Source of the DNA: Psychrobacter sp.
GTDB taxonomy: Bacteria > Pseudomonadota > Gammaproteobacteria > Pseudomonadales > Moraxellaceae
NCBI RefSeq assembly: GCF_030454045.1
Contig: NZ_JAKDJE010000016.1
Span: forward strand, 1 to 49,063
DNA: 49,063 bases
Reading direction: 5' to 3'
Shown: one piece after another, positions 33,336 to 42,525 of the stretch
Numbering within the stretch: the first letter of the stretch is position 1
How the letters are laid out: each line of letters starts with the position of its first letter
Made by a program: the position numbers and the translations under genes
The notes under the pieces: generated by a model
Databases searched by the model: none
What the model saw: only the letters and a program-made list of their open reading frames with translations
Told to the model about the DNA's origin: nothing

Positions 33336-35423
33336 TTAACTGGCGATCTTTAGCGTTTTGCTCGGTTCTTCTAAGTAATATCCTTGCAAGTAACGCGCAC
33401 CCACACTCCAAGCGACAGACATGGTAGCAGCGTCCTCGATGTAAGGCATCAGCACATTGACATTTACCTCATTAGTACGCGTAATAAGCGACTTAACTGT
33501 GTCCAAATTGTCCGCTGAATGTATGTCTTGTACATAGTTACGCGCTAAACGCACAACATTTGGCTGCACTAAGTTGGCAATCTCGACAGATTTGGCAGAA
33601 GAACCAAAATTAGTAATGCCCATCTGACAGCTGACTTCATTAAGAGCAGAAAACTGGGATTTTGCAACCGTGAGATGATCCGAGATGTCTTTTTCGTTGA
33701 ACTGTAAGGTTAAAACACCCTCCTTTCCACCGACAGCTTTTATTAATTGGCTTGCAACATGCGGCAATTTTTTATCAATCAATGAAGCACTGGTTAATTG
33801 CACCAATAATCTGGCTGCAGGATGCTCTTTACGTACATCATTTATTTTTTTACATGCATTGATGAGCACCCAACGATCTATCTTCTCAAGCAGTTTGTGC
33901 TTTTTGGCCACGGCCATAAACTGATCGGGTGTGAGTACTGTATTATCAGCATCTGCCAACGGCAGTCGCAAATATACTTCAAAAAAGTCGCTGCGATCTT
34001 CATTGATGTCATATATCGGCTGGAACGATAGCTCAAAGCGGTTATTGGTAATGGCATCGATTAAAGACTCAGCCAGCGCATGATCATCATTATTGGCATG
34101 CTCACTTGGGTCGTATAAATGATAGGTGCCACCGTGATTAGAGGTTTCAACCATAATCTGGCTGATCGTATCCATAGCACGCTCTATTATTACGGCAGGT
34201 GCTGCGGTATTTTTTTCTATTTTGACGATCGCAATACTGACGGTCGTACTGGTCGTACGCTTGTCAACTTCAATGAGCATCTCACTGATACGTGCGCTAA
34301 TTTTTTCAGCAAGCTTTTCAAGCTCTGCACTCGTCTGGTCTTTGACCAGTATCATAAAGGTCGTATCACTAAATCGGCTAATATGCCCATCTACTACCAA
34401 CTCATCGAGTGTGTAGGCAACTTGTTTGACCGTTGCATCTACGCCTTGTAGACCAAGACTACTTCTTATCTTTCCAATATTATCAAGCTGCACGTATAGC
34501 AAGGCTGCTGTCAGCTCTCCTTGGGTTGCTTGTTGGTGCACAATGACCATCTGCTCCTCAAAGCCGCGACGATTATTGACGCCTGTTAGGTTGTCTTTAC
34601 GCTCAGCTTCCGCTAAACGTTTGGCAACCTCTGCACTGTTGCTTGCATTTTGCTGGATAATAATTTGGGTGACTGGCTCACCCTCTAAGGTGGCCGACGC
34701 CAGCTGGAGCTTTGCCTCAAACGTACTGCCATCGGTACGCACACTTTCAAAATTGAACTCCACGTCCTCGCGGCTGCCTTTGTCAAACTGACGCAGAAAG
34801 TGCTTAAATCCTTTGACACTATCGCCACCTGAAATTAGATCAATCACAGGTACCCCTATGACATCACTCATTGAGCGAAAGCCGAACAATTGAAGATAGG
34901 GATCGTTTGCAAAAATATGGATGCCTTCATCTATATAAGCGACCGCACTTTTTGAGTTCTTGATGAGTACGTTGGCACGTTGTTCTGCTTCTGAGAGAAC
35001 ATGGCGTAGTTTTTTAAGGTCACGGCGACTACGTAGACTATCATGCTGTAGACAGATAGCCATAACAACCGCTATCTCTTGGTCAGCTTTGAGTGCTTTG
35101 ACCATGGTACCGCTCATCACGGCCGGTAGACCTTCTTCATTGAAGGCAGCTGCTACCAGCTCATCGGTCATCAAGTAGATCATCGGCAAATCAATACTTC
35201 GCTCTTGAATGATACCTACCACATCGGTGAAACTCATTTCATAAGCATTACCAAATACCAAAACATCCCACGACTGACGCAATGATTTTAGCAGCTCTTC
35301 TTTGTCGTCCAAGAATCCTAAATTCACGCTTTCATAATAATGACTCAGCAAATGTACAAGACGCTCAGCATAGAGCTGATCGTCATTAATCACTAATAAA
35401 TTCAAGATGGACTGAGTGTGCAT
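33336..35423 (-). CDS. fimX: FimX-like degenerate GGDEF/EAL protein
   Basis: Cytoplasmic 695-aa protein with the FimX layout: REC-like domain (about 1-130), PAS (about 150-265), GGDEF (about 275-430) and EAL (about 450-690). The GGDEF site reads SDTTF near residue 350 and the EAL site reads EVYLRL near residue 480, so both active sites are degenerate. P. aeruginosa FimX has a similar EVFLRL and binds c-di-GMP without strong turnover to control type IV pilus assembly and twitching. A c-di-GMP effector role in twitching is inferred. No pil genes are adjacent. Confidence 0.83.
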   Translation of the reverse strand: MHTQSILNLLVINDDQLYAERLVHLLSHYYESVNLGFLDDKEELLKSLRQSWDVLVFGNAYEMSFTDVVGIIQERSIDLPMIYLMTDELVAAAFNEEGLPAVMSGTMVKALKADQEIAVVMAICLQHDSLRSRRDLKKLRHVLSEAEQRANVLIKNSKSAVAYIDEGIHIFANDPYLQLFGFRSMSDVIGVPVIDLISGGDSVKGFKHFLRQFDKGSREDVEFNFESVRTDGSTFEAKLQLASATLEGEPVTQIIIQQNASNSAEVAKRLAEAERKDNLTGVNNRRGFEEQMVIVHQQATQGELTAALLYVQLDNIGKIRSSLGLQGVDATVKQVAYTLDELVVDGHISRFSDTTFMILVKDQTSAELEKLAEKISARISEMLIEVDKRTTSTTVSIAIVKIEKNTAAPAVIIERAMDTISQIMVETSNHGGTYHLYDPSEHANNDDHALAESLIDAITNNRFELSFQPIYDINEDRSDFFEVYLRLPLADADNTVLTPDQFMAVAKKHKLLEKIDRWVLINACKKINDVRKEHPAARLLVQLTSASLIDKKLPHVASQLIKAVGGKEGVLTLQFNEKDISDHLTVAKSQFSALNEVSCQMGITNFGSSAKSVEIANLVQPNVVRLARNYVQDIHSADNLDTVKSLITRTNEVNVNVLMPYIEDAATMSVAWSVGARYLQGYYLEEPSKTLKIAS

Positions 35424-35753
35424 AGGTAACCTTTTAATCTTATGGTTGTATCTTCATCTCTGATTCTCGACACTTTACATTGTTTCCAAAAATTCACCTA
35501 GCCTAGAAAACACTATAAAAAGTAGACTCAGTAATTATCATAATGTTGACTGAGTTTTGGTTGCCGTGGTATTTTTTACCGCCCTAGATATCGTACCAAT
35601 TAGAGTAATAATGTCATCATTATAGACAATAATTCTTCTGCCTGCAGTTTAACTTATGACCTGATTTGTTTAATATTGATATCCAAATAAAACACGGTCT
35701 GTCTTGCTGATTGATTCAAATTCTCTGGTTTTCGGCCATATTCTAAAGAGTCA
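35424..35753. other. Intergenic region upstream of the FimX-like gene
   Basis: 330 bp with no gene seen. It should hold the leftward promoter of the FimX-like gene and the end of the 582-aa gene. It contains the inverted repeat at 35526-35555. Confidence 0.4.
35526..35555. repeat. Inverted repeat upstream of the FimX-like gene
   Basis: ACTCAGT and ACTGAGT form 7-bp arms separated by 16 bp of AT-rich DNA, 103 bp upstream of the start codon. It could be a dyad operator for a dimeric regulator or a weak hairpin. Confidence 0.35.
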
Positions 35754-37502
35754 TTATTGGGCTATTTCGTACTGACTGAATTCATCAGTCAGTATCAGTC
35801 TACGGCCCAAACGCAAATGGGTTTGTTTATGGTCGATGCGCATAACGACTCTATCGTTGGTCTGAAAATAAGACGATGGTATGATCAGCGAGCTTATGGT
35901 CTGTAGCCGTTCATCTTTACCCAAAAGGAGCGCTGGCACAAAATGACGGCTCCGCTTTCCCTCTCCCTCCAGACGTAACCCGCACGCCACGAGCTGATGA
36001 CCAAGCAGTTGCCATTCAACCTCTTTGTGTTGAGTATCAAGGTGCATCCAGCGTACGACTCCTATTGACCAGTCGGGCTGCTCTGCTACCTCAGTCTGAG
36101 AGAGCAAAAACAAGCTCATAATATGTAAGGGTAACTTTGCAGTCAGCTCAGCTTTTTCCGTATCTATGTCGATACCTTCTTCGGCAACCTTTTCCTGATT
36201 CAAAATGTTTGCTTTTGATGCCAAGCGTATTATTCGAAATAACGATGAGCTGTCATGAGCGCCGAACACCTCTACATTCGGTATGTTATCACTATTTTTT
36301 TCGGAATCCAGGGTGTCATAACGTGGGCGCTCTTCTAGCGGCAAGGACTCTGCGGCAATTAAGCTTGCAAAGCTGACTGAACGGCCAATGCGCTGGTAAA
36401 TACTGTTAAACCCAGTCATCAAACTTGCATGGTGTTTGATGCTATGTTTATTGGGCAAGGTGAGCTGCGGCTGTAAGTAACGATAACGGATGGTCATCGA
36501 TATCGTATTCAGCAGGCCATGCCCGATGCCTATACTACTGCCCTCAATGGATACCTGCCTACGTGAATCAAAATATTGCACCATAGGGGTCAGCTCTAAG
36601 AATAGGCAGTCATAGTGATCTTCATAAGGGTTGATATCAGAGCTTGCCGTCAGATATCTTGGTGGCTGATTGCTTTGCAAGTCGACAAATACTCGTGTCT
36701 CCGTCGTGGGCTCAATCGATGCCTCTATATGCTGCGACCATTCAGGCAACAAGCGCTGCACCAATAAAATATTAGGTCGCCGCATGGCCCGTACATTTAA
36801 CAAATCATGTAAGCAGATTTGGCAATAGAGCTGATGAATATTATTTGTGTACGGTGTGACGATATGTGTTTCTAAATCAATATGAGACACACGCTGCTGA
36901 TAAGACAGGTGATACAGTTGATTGATGTTATACCAAAGATAATCTGACGGCTGCTGATAGCAAAGTGCATCTTCGCACAGTAACTTATGATACCTCTGTA
37001 GCGAGTGATAGATCGCAGTAGCAAGGAGATTAGATTGCTTTTTATTGGTATTAAAATAGCATGGCAAGCCTCTTTTGGGTCTCTTTTTTCGAATGCTGGC
37101 AGTTAGGTTTTGACGACGTACCACCTCATCAAACGCTAAAATAATCAGATAATGTAGCGATTTAACTTCGGCAACATATGCCAGATGGGTATCACTTAAC
37201 GCCCCTGTTTCATAAATATATTGCTGCCGCAGCGTCGCAATCAACTTATCTGCTGCATCGGTTGCAGCTAACATCAACTTGAGACGTTGCCCCTCCTCTA
37301 TATTAGCCGTGCGTAATACCGACATAATGTTTTTTAAATGCTCAGCTTGTTGTTCTTGGGTTTGTAGCGGCAGCATTGTCAACAGTTTGAGCAAGTGCTT
37401 GGCATCACCATCCACGATTCGATTTGTTGCTTGCGATGTTTGTTGTAATAATGACGGCTCTTTAAACGAGAGAGCCTCTTGAAACATAGAGAAAGTTATC
37501 AT
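35754..37502 (-). CDS. Large cytoplasmic protein of unknown function (582 aa)
   Basis: I do not recognise a named family with confidence. There is no signal peptide or membrane helix. The first 350 residues look helical. The C-terminal part, with SIGVVRWMHLDTQHKEVEWQ, ACGLRLEGEGKRSRHFVPA and VVMRIDHKQTHLRLGRRLIL, looks beta-rich and is faintly reminiscent of PilZ-type c-di-GMP binding domains, though no classic RxxxR...DxSxxG motif is seen. An AGGA six bases upstream supports ATG 37502. Being next to the FimX-like gene on the same strand hints at c-di-GMP or pilus function, but this is a guess. Confidence 0.7.
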   Translation of the reverse strand: MITFSMFQEALSFKEPSLLQQTSQATNRIVDGDAKHLLKLLTMLPLQTQEQQAEHLKNIMSVLRTANIEEGQRLKLMLAATDAADKLIATLRQQYIYETGALSDTHLAYVAEVKSLHYLIILAFDEVVRRQNLTASIRKKRPKRGLPCYFNTNKKQSNLLATAIYHSLQRYHKLLCEDALCYQQPSDYLWYNINQLYHLSYQQRVSHIDLETHIVTPYTNNIHQLYCQICLHDLLNVRAMRRPNILLVQRLLPEWSQHIEASIEPTTETRVFVDLQSNQPPRYLTASSDINPYEDHYDCLFLELTPMVQYFDSRRQVSIEGSSIGIGHGLLNTISMTIRYRYLQPQLTLPNKHSIKHHASLMTGFNSIYQRIGRSVSFASLIAAESLPLEERPRYDTLDSEKNSDNIPNVEVFGAHDSSSLFRIIRLASKANILNQEKVAEEGIDIDTEKAELTAKLPLHIMSLFLLSQTEVAEQPDWSIGVVRWMHLDTQHKEVEWQLLGHQLVACGLRLEGEGKRSRHFVPALLLGKDERLQTISSLIIPSSYFQTNDRVVMRIDHKQTHLRLGRRLILTDEFSQYEIAQ

Positions 37503-37792
37503 CAGTATTCCTACTCACTGTTGGTCACTCTGAGTAAGTTGACAAGAGGCTATATGCAACCACGCAAAGTAGAGCAATATCAGGTAAAAAGCATGCAAAC
37601 TATGTATTGTTTTAAAGAGGCTATGGGTATGAGCGATAGACGTTTTATTGTTAGACAATATATTTTAGCCGTTCTATCAATATAATGCCTGATACCGTGA
37701 CCCCCTTCTTATAAAAAATCAGTCACTGACCAATTTTTATCAACAATCGTCTCTTTTTAACAGGTTTTTTCTGCAACCCTATATTGCCTGCA

Positions 37793-38800
37793 TTAAATAT
37801 GTTTGTAAATATCAATTGGCACCTTAAAAGGTCTATTCGGCAGTTCTCTGACCAACTTGGGTACCAAATAACCTGGTAATGCTGCTAATAGTGACCAGTA
37901 AAGCTCAATTGCAGACCGCTCGTCATTATCAAAGTGTGCTGCACCAGCCACCTTATCTAAAACATGTAGATAATACGGCAACACACCAGAGTCGAACAAA
38001 CGCTGACTCAATGCAGCCTGAGCTTCAGTATTATCGTTGATATTTTTCAATAGTACGGCTTGATTCAATAATGTCACGCCAGCAGATCGAACACGCTGCA
38101 AGTGCTCTGCGGTTAGCTCATCAATCTCATTTGCATGATTGCAGTGAATCACCATCACAATACGGCAGCGACTTTGGGACAATCTGTCTAACAACTCACC
38201 ATCCAATCGCGCTGGTATGACCAGTGGTAGACGGGTATGTAGTCGAATCGTCGTCAGCTGCGGGATAGACTCCAAAGTATCCAACCATGCAAACAGACGT
38301 CTATTGGTCACATTTAAAGGATCACCCCCGCTCAAAATCACTTCATTGATTTCAGGATGCGCGCTAATGTATTGGATAATGGCTTCTTTTGCATCCGCCG
38401 TGGGCATGTTGGCACTGTAATCAAAATGCTGGCGAAAGCAGTAACGACAATGAATCGCACAAGCACCTGTAATCGTCAAAAGCACTCTTGATTGGTACTT
38501 ATGGAGCATACCCTTGACAGGGTTTTGGCTGTATTCACTTAACGGGTCCGCCACATAGCCAGTGACCGCAATCTGTTCACGCTTATCTGGTAGGACTTGT
38601 TTTAGTAAAGGATCATGACGGTCGCCCACAGTCATTTTTGCCACAAAGCCGCGCGGCACACGCAGCACAAAATGCGTAGGCACATAGACCTCTGCACGTA
38701 GTGAGTCGAGCTTTAGGAGACTGAGCAGCTCGTCAACAGACGTAATGGCTTCCGATAATTGTGTTTGCCAGTTTTTTTGTGTGATTAAATGGTTTATCAT
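37793..38800 (-). CDS. epmB: EF-P beta-lysylation protein EpmB (lysine 2,3-aminomutase-like)
   Basis: Radical SAM/PLP enzyme of 335 aa. The 4Fe-4S motif CAIHCRYC lies near residue 115. The LAM-family segments GMLHKYQSRVLLTITGACAI, EVILSGGDPLNV and TIRLHTRLPLVIP are present. EpmB converts lysine to (R)-beta-lysine, which EpmA attaches to EF-P Lys34. It is divergent from efp across 162 bp, which supports EpmB over a catabolic aminomutase. The length also fits EpmB (about 340) rather than KamA (over 400). Confidence 0.93.
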   Translation of the reverse strand: MINHLITQKNWQTQLSEAITSVDELLSLLKLDSLRAEVYVPTHFVLRVPRGFVAKMTVGDRHDPLLKQVLPDKREQIAVTGYVADPLSEYSQNPVKGMLHKYQSRVLLTITGACAIHCRYCFRQHFDYSANMPTADAKEAIIQYISAHPEINEVILSGGDPLNVTNRRLFAWLDTLESIPQLTTIRLHTRLPLVIPARLDGELLDRLSQSRCRIVMVIHCNHANEIDELTAEHLQRVRSAGVTLLNQAVLLKNINDNTEAQAALSQRLFDSGVLPYYLHVLDKVAGAAHFDNDERSAIELYWSLLAALPGYLVPKLVRELPNRPFKVPIDIYKHI

Positions 38801-38962
38801 GACAGCCTACTACCTGTACCCAAAATCGGATATTATACGCCCTTAGTGTCTACCCTATCAAAGTATACCGCTAATACGTAAGCACTTGGCTTGGCAGCAA
38901 CTTTTGGTACAGTCAGCTCTATCTCTCTCTATTACCATATCTACAACCCCTAGGAGTCTCTT

Positions 38963-39535
38963 GTGGCAAGTTTTTCTACTAATGAATTTAAAGCTGGTCT
39001 AAAAGTCATGCTTGATGGCAACCCTTGTGCCATTCTTGAAAACGAATTTGTTAAGCCTGGTAAAGGTCAAGCCTTTAACCGCGTTAAGCTGCGTAATCTT
39101 CGTAGTGGTAAAGTACTGGAGCAAACATTCAAATCAGGCGACAGCTTAGAAGCGGCTGATGTGATGGATACGGAAATGAACTATCTATACAATGATGGTG
39201 AGTTTTGGCACTTTATGCACCCTGAAAGCTTTGAGCAAATTCAAGCTGACAAAAACGCGATGGGCGACGCGATACAGTGGTTAAAAGAGAACAGCAATGC
39301 TCTATGCACCATTACTTTGTTCAATGGTACACCTTTATCAGTAACGCCGCCTAACTTTGTTGAATTACAAATCACAGAAACCGATCCTGGTGTACGCGGT
39401 GACACCTCAGGTGGCGGCGGCAAGCCGGCTAAGCTAGAAACTGGTGCCGTGGTACGTGTACCGCTATTTGTACAGCAAGGTGAAATCGTCCGTGTTGATA
39501 CGCGTACTGGTGACTATCAAACTCGCGTAAACTAA
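38963..39535 (+). CDS. efp: Translation elongation factor P
   Basis: EF-P of 190 aa, which rescues ribosomes stalled at polyproline. Lys34 in FVKPGKGQAF is the beta-lysylation site, matching the adjacent epmB. The three-domain fold is complete, with the C-terminal signature GDTSGGGGKPAKLETGAVV and a final FVQQGEIVRVDTRTGDY. The start codon is GTG at 38963, supported by TAGGAG at 38951-38956. Followed by a strong terminator. Confidence 0.97.
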   Translation: MASFSTNEFKAGLKVMLDGNPCAILENEFVKPGKGQAFNRVKLRNLRSGKVLEQTFKSGDSLEAADVMDTEMNYLYNDGEFWHFMHPESFEQIQADKNAMGDAIQWLKENSNALCTITLFNGTPLSVTPPNFVELQITETDPGVRGDTSGGGGKPAKLETGAVVRVPLFVQQGEIVRVDTRTGDYQTRVN

Positions 39536-39585
39536 TAGCGCGATAAGCGTGATTGGTCGCCAAAATTGTTGTGTTGATCACTAAT

Positions 39586-39624
39586 AAAAAAGCTTAACCG
39601 CTATATAAACGGTTAAGCTTTTTT
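39586..39624. terminator. Terminator after efp (bidirectional potential)
   Basis: AAAAAAGCTTAACCG and CGGTTAAGCTTTTTT form a 15-bp perfect stem around a nine-base loop, about 50 bp after the efp stop. The A-run also allows termination of leftward transcription from the hybrid kinase gene. Confidence 0.92.
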
Positions 39625-39753
39625 GTATTTACAGCGGCTGTATTTATTGTCGCATAGTCGCCTTTAACGTTTAGTAGCGCCTAGTATTTAGTTAGTCGCG
39701 CCTAATATTTAATAGTCATTGTCATGGCAATTATCATGATAACAACCTGTGAC

Positions 39754-41565
39754 CTACTCTTCTTCTAATTGCTTTTGTATCAACCAATATTGTACCAAAG
39801 CATTTAGCTGCTCCTTTTTAAAAGGTTTGGTGCAATAATCTTGCATACCCACTTTTAAGTATTTCTCGCGCTCTCCATCCATCGCATTGGCAGTCAAAGC
39901 GATAATAGGTGGTAGGTCTTGAGGGTCATAAAGCTCATGCAGCTTAATAGTGGCCTGTACACCATCCAAAATCGGCATGTGATGATCCATCAAGATGACA
40001 TCATAACGTTTGGGAAACAAGGCAAAAGCTTCAATCGCTTGTTGACCGTCAGTGACATGAGTAACCTTATGACCACTATTGGTCAGTGCTTTTTTGGCAA
40101 TGATTGCATTGACGGTATCATCTTCGACCAATAAGATATGACCTGCACGTTCGTGACTGGGTTCTTCCATTGTCAGATCATTCAAACCTTGCCACGTTTC
40201 GTACTTAGATTCGTCAATGGTTGGTAGCGGCAATAAAACCTGAAAAGTAGTCCCGACACCTACCGTACTATTGACGCGGATATGACCACCCATCAGTTCG
40301 ACTAAAGACTTGCAGACAGACAGTCCAAGACCTGTGCCACCATACAGACGATGCGTGAATTTATTGGCTTGTCCATAAGCATCAAATATGGCTTCTAGTG
40401 ACTCAGGTTTGATGCCAACGCCAGTATCTGTCACCTCAATACATAACGTCATATTTTTATTGGAATGATGAGGCTGCGCGCTCTCATCCCTATCACCTTG
40501 CTTATCTTCATCGACATCCGTTTCTGCTATGGCATCACAATAGCAGTTATCCATATGCTTGACATCAATGCTCACTCGCCCGCCCTCACGAGTAAATTTG
40601 ATTGCATTATTCACAAGATTTGCAATGATTTGTTTGAGACGTACCGGATCCCCTTTTACATAAGGTGATAACGACTCGGTATAATGGTAATCTAGCGTCA
40701 AACCTCGTTGACGTGCCTTAATAGAAAATAGACTGACCACCTCATTACATAATGTAGATAAATTGAGTGGGATAGAATCGATAGTCATTTTTCCAGACTC
40801 AACTTTCGATAAGTCCAAAATCCCATTAATAATCACCATCAAATGCTCATTAGAGACTTTGATGTTATCTACATACTCTCGCTGTTCAGCGCTAAGCTCA
40901 GTGTCACCTAGCATCTCTACCATACCAATAATACCGTTCATTGGTGTTCGTATTTCATGACTCATATCGGCCAAAAAGTTAGATTTCATCTCATTGGCAT
41001 GTTTGGCATCACGTTCTTTATCCTGTAGCTTCAACGCATCTGCTGCCATCATCGCAAACTGCGCCAATATCTCTTTTTGTTGGTCACTAAAGCTATGGTT
41101 GGGCTTGGTATCCATCAGGCATAATGAACCTAACCGGTAACTTTTATTGCCCTCATGCAAAATGATCGGTGCACCAACATAGAATCGTAGATAGGGCACA
41201 TTGACAACCATTGGGTTTTGGCTAAAACGACTATCCTCTAATGTATCTTCTACTATCAACATCTCATTGGACAATATCGTATAATTACAAAAGGCCGTCT
41301 CACGTGGTGCCATACTGACACTTTCAGGCATACTATCGAATTTGCAGGCTGCTTTTAAATATTGTGTTTCCTCATCCATAAAAGTGATCGTTACCACTGG
41401 CACATCAAAAAACAGCTTTACGAGTGCAACGAGTCGATCAAATGCAGGCTCCTCATCTTCATTGAGTACCTGATATTTTTTCAACTTGTTGATACGCTCT
41501 ACTTCATCTACCGCTACTGGGTAGCTGCTTTTAGGTGAGTTAGATATAGACAAGATCGACTCCAT
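39754..41565 (-). CDS. Soluble GAF-domain hybrid histidine kinase
   Basis: Sensor kinase of 603 aa with no membrane segment. Domain order: GAF (about 25-185, including PRETAFCNYTILSNEMLIVE), HisKA with phosphoacceptor His in DMSHEIRTPMNGIIGM (about 204), HATPase with NLVNNAIKFT, DTGVGIKPESLEAIF and LYGGTGLGLSVCKSLVE, and a C-terminal receiver with LLVEDDTVNAIIAKKAL and phosphoacceptor Asp in VILMDHHMPILDG. A cytoplasmic ligand or redox signal is implied. No cognate Hpt or output regulator is nearby. It starts 9 bp after tcdA and is the last gene of tatD-tcdA-kinase. Confidence 0.92.
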   Translation of the reverse strand: MESILSISNSPKSSYPVAVDEVERINKLKKYQVLNEDEEPAFDRLVALVKLFFDVPVVTITFMDEETQYLKAACKFDSMPESVSMAPRETAFCNYTILSNEMLIVEDTLEDSRFSQNPMVVNVPYLRFYVGAPIILHEGNKSYRLGSLCLMDTKPNHSFSDQQKEILAQFAMMAADALKLQDKERDAKHANEMKSNFLADMSHEIRTPMNGIIGMVEMLGDTELSAEQREYVDNIKVSNEHLMVIINGILDLSKVESGKMTIDSIPLNLSTLCNEVVSLFSIKARQRGLTLDYHYTESLSPYVKGDPVRLKQIIANLVNNAIKFTREGGRVSIDVKHMDNCYCDAIAETDVDEDKQGDRDESAQPHHSNKNMTLCIEVTDTGVGIKPESLEAIFDAYGQANKFTHRLYGGTGLGLSVCKSLVELMGGHIRVNSTVGVGTTFQVLLPLPTIDESKYETWQGLNDLTMEEPSHERAGHILLVEDDTVNAIIAKKALTNSGHKVTHVTDGQQAIEAFALFPKRYDVILMDHHMPILDGVQATIKLHELYDPQDLPPIIALTANAMDGEREKYLKVGMQDYCTKPFKKEQLNALVQYWLIQKQLEEE

Positions 41566-41574
41566 TAAATAATA

Positions 41575-42456
41575 TCAGACGCTCGATTGGTGACTCGTCT
41601 GCTTTATCAATAATTGTAACGCTTCATTCACCATAATCATTGCGACCACCGATGTGACGACCACTGCCGACCCATAACCACCACATTGTAGCCCGCCTAC
41701 TTGGCAGCTCTTATCCACATGTGGTGGCTCGGTAGAATAAACACATTTGATACCAAACTTCTCTTTTAGCTCGCGGTTGATGCCTTTTTCGTGGCGCAGC
41801 TTGTTACGCAATTTGGCAAGTAATGGATCTTGATAGCTGTCGCGCAAGTCGCTCACTCTTATTTGACTTGGATCTATCTTACCACCTGCACCGCCTGCAC
41901 AAACCAGCTTTAATTTATTAAAACGGCAATGTAGGGCAATCGCCAGCTTGGCATTCATATCATCCACGCAATCTAAAATTACAGTAGGTCTACCTTGATC
42001 AGCGGCTGCTTTCGCTTCGTGGCGACCCGGCAGTAGCGCTGCGACGTTTTCGACGGTCAAGAAATCATCAACGAGATTTAAGGTGACTTGAGGGTTGATC
42101 TCCTTAATACGTGCCGCCATTGCCTCAATTTTGCTTTGACCAAACGTACTGTCTAACGCCGGTAGCTGCCGATTGACATTAGAGGCCACCAAAACGTCCA
42201 AATCAATCAAGGTAATCATACCGACTGCCGTACGTGCCAGCGCTTCTGCCGCCCAAGAACCAACGCCGCCTACCCCAATGATATAAACATGCGACGCTGC
42301 AAACGTATTGACAGCGGATGTGCCATAAAGCGTGCGCGTACCTTGAAAGCGGCGGTCATACTGCTCATTTTTTTCATCTACGCTAGCTTGTACATTATCA
42401 TATTCGGTAGTGACTGGCTCTACGACTGGGTGCTCAATTTGTCTGGTTTCATTCAT
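41575..42456 (-). CDS. tcdA: tRNA threonylcarbamoyladenosine dehydratase
   Basis: E1-like ThiF-family enzyme of 293 aa (TcdA/CsdL). It uses ATP to cyclise t6A37 to ct6A37 in ANN-decoding tRNAs. Motifs: nucleotide-binding GVGGVGSWAAEALARTAVG, the following LIDLDVLVASNVNRQLPA, and CQVGGLQCGGYGSAVVV near the C-terminus. The 40-residue N-terminal leader before the domain is longer than in E. coli. An ATP-dependent role on tRNA is known for the family. It sits between tatD and the kinase. Confidence 0.93.
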   Translation of the reverse strand: MNETRQIEHPVVEPVTTEYDNVQASVDEKNEQYDRRFQGTRTLYGTSAVNTFAASHVYIIGVGGVGSWAAEALARTAVGMITLIDLDVLVASNVNRQLPALDSTFGQSKIEAMAARIKEINPQVTLNLVDDFLTVENVAALLPGRHEAKAAADQGRPTVILDCVDDMNAKLAIALHCRFNKLKLVCAGGAGGKIDPSQIRVSDLRDSYQDPLLAKLRNKLRHEKGINRELKEKFGIKCVYSTEPPHVDKSCQVGGLQCGGYGSAVVVTSVVAMIMVNEALQLLIKQTSHQSSV

Positions 42457-42525
42457 AGCTTTTTAAATACTCTTTTTAAATATTTTGACTGTGCTTGCTT
42501 CATCGTTTAAGTATAAGTTTAATAA

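Noticed and set aside
33336..35423. Active diguanylate cyclase/phosphodiesterase
   Set aside because: Both GGDEF and EAL motifs are degenerate (SDTTF and EVYLRL), matching the FimX effector pattern instead.
37479..37685. A 68-aa rightward frame between the 582-aa gene and epmB
   Set aside because: It begins inside the 582-aa gene on the opposite strand, has no domain or ribosome binding site, and its composition looks random.
37793..38800. Catabolic lysine 2,3-aminomutase KamA
   Set aside because: The short length and divergent efp with a conserved Lys34 point to EpmB.
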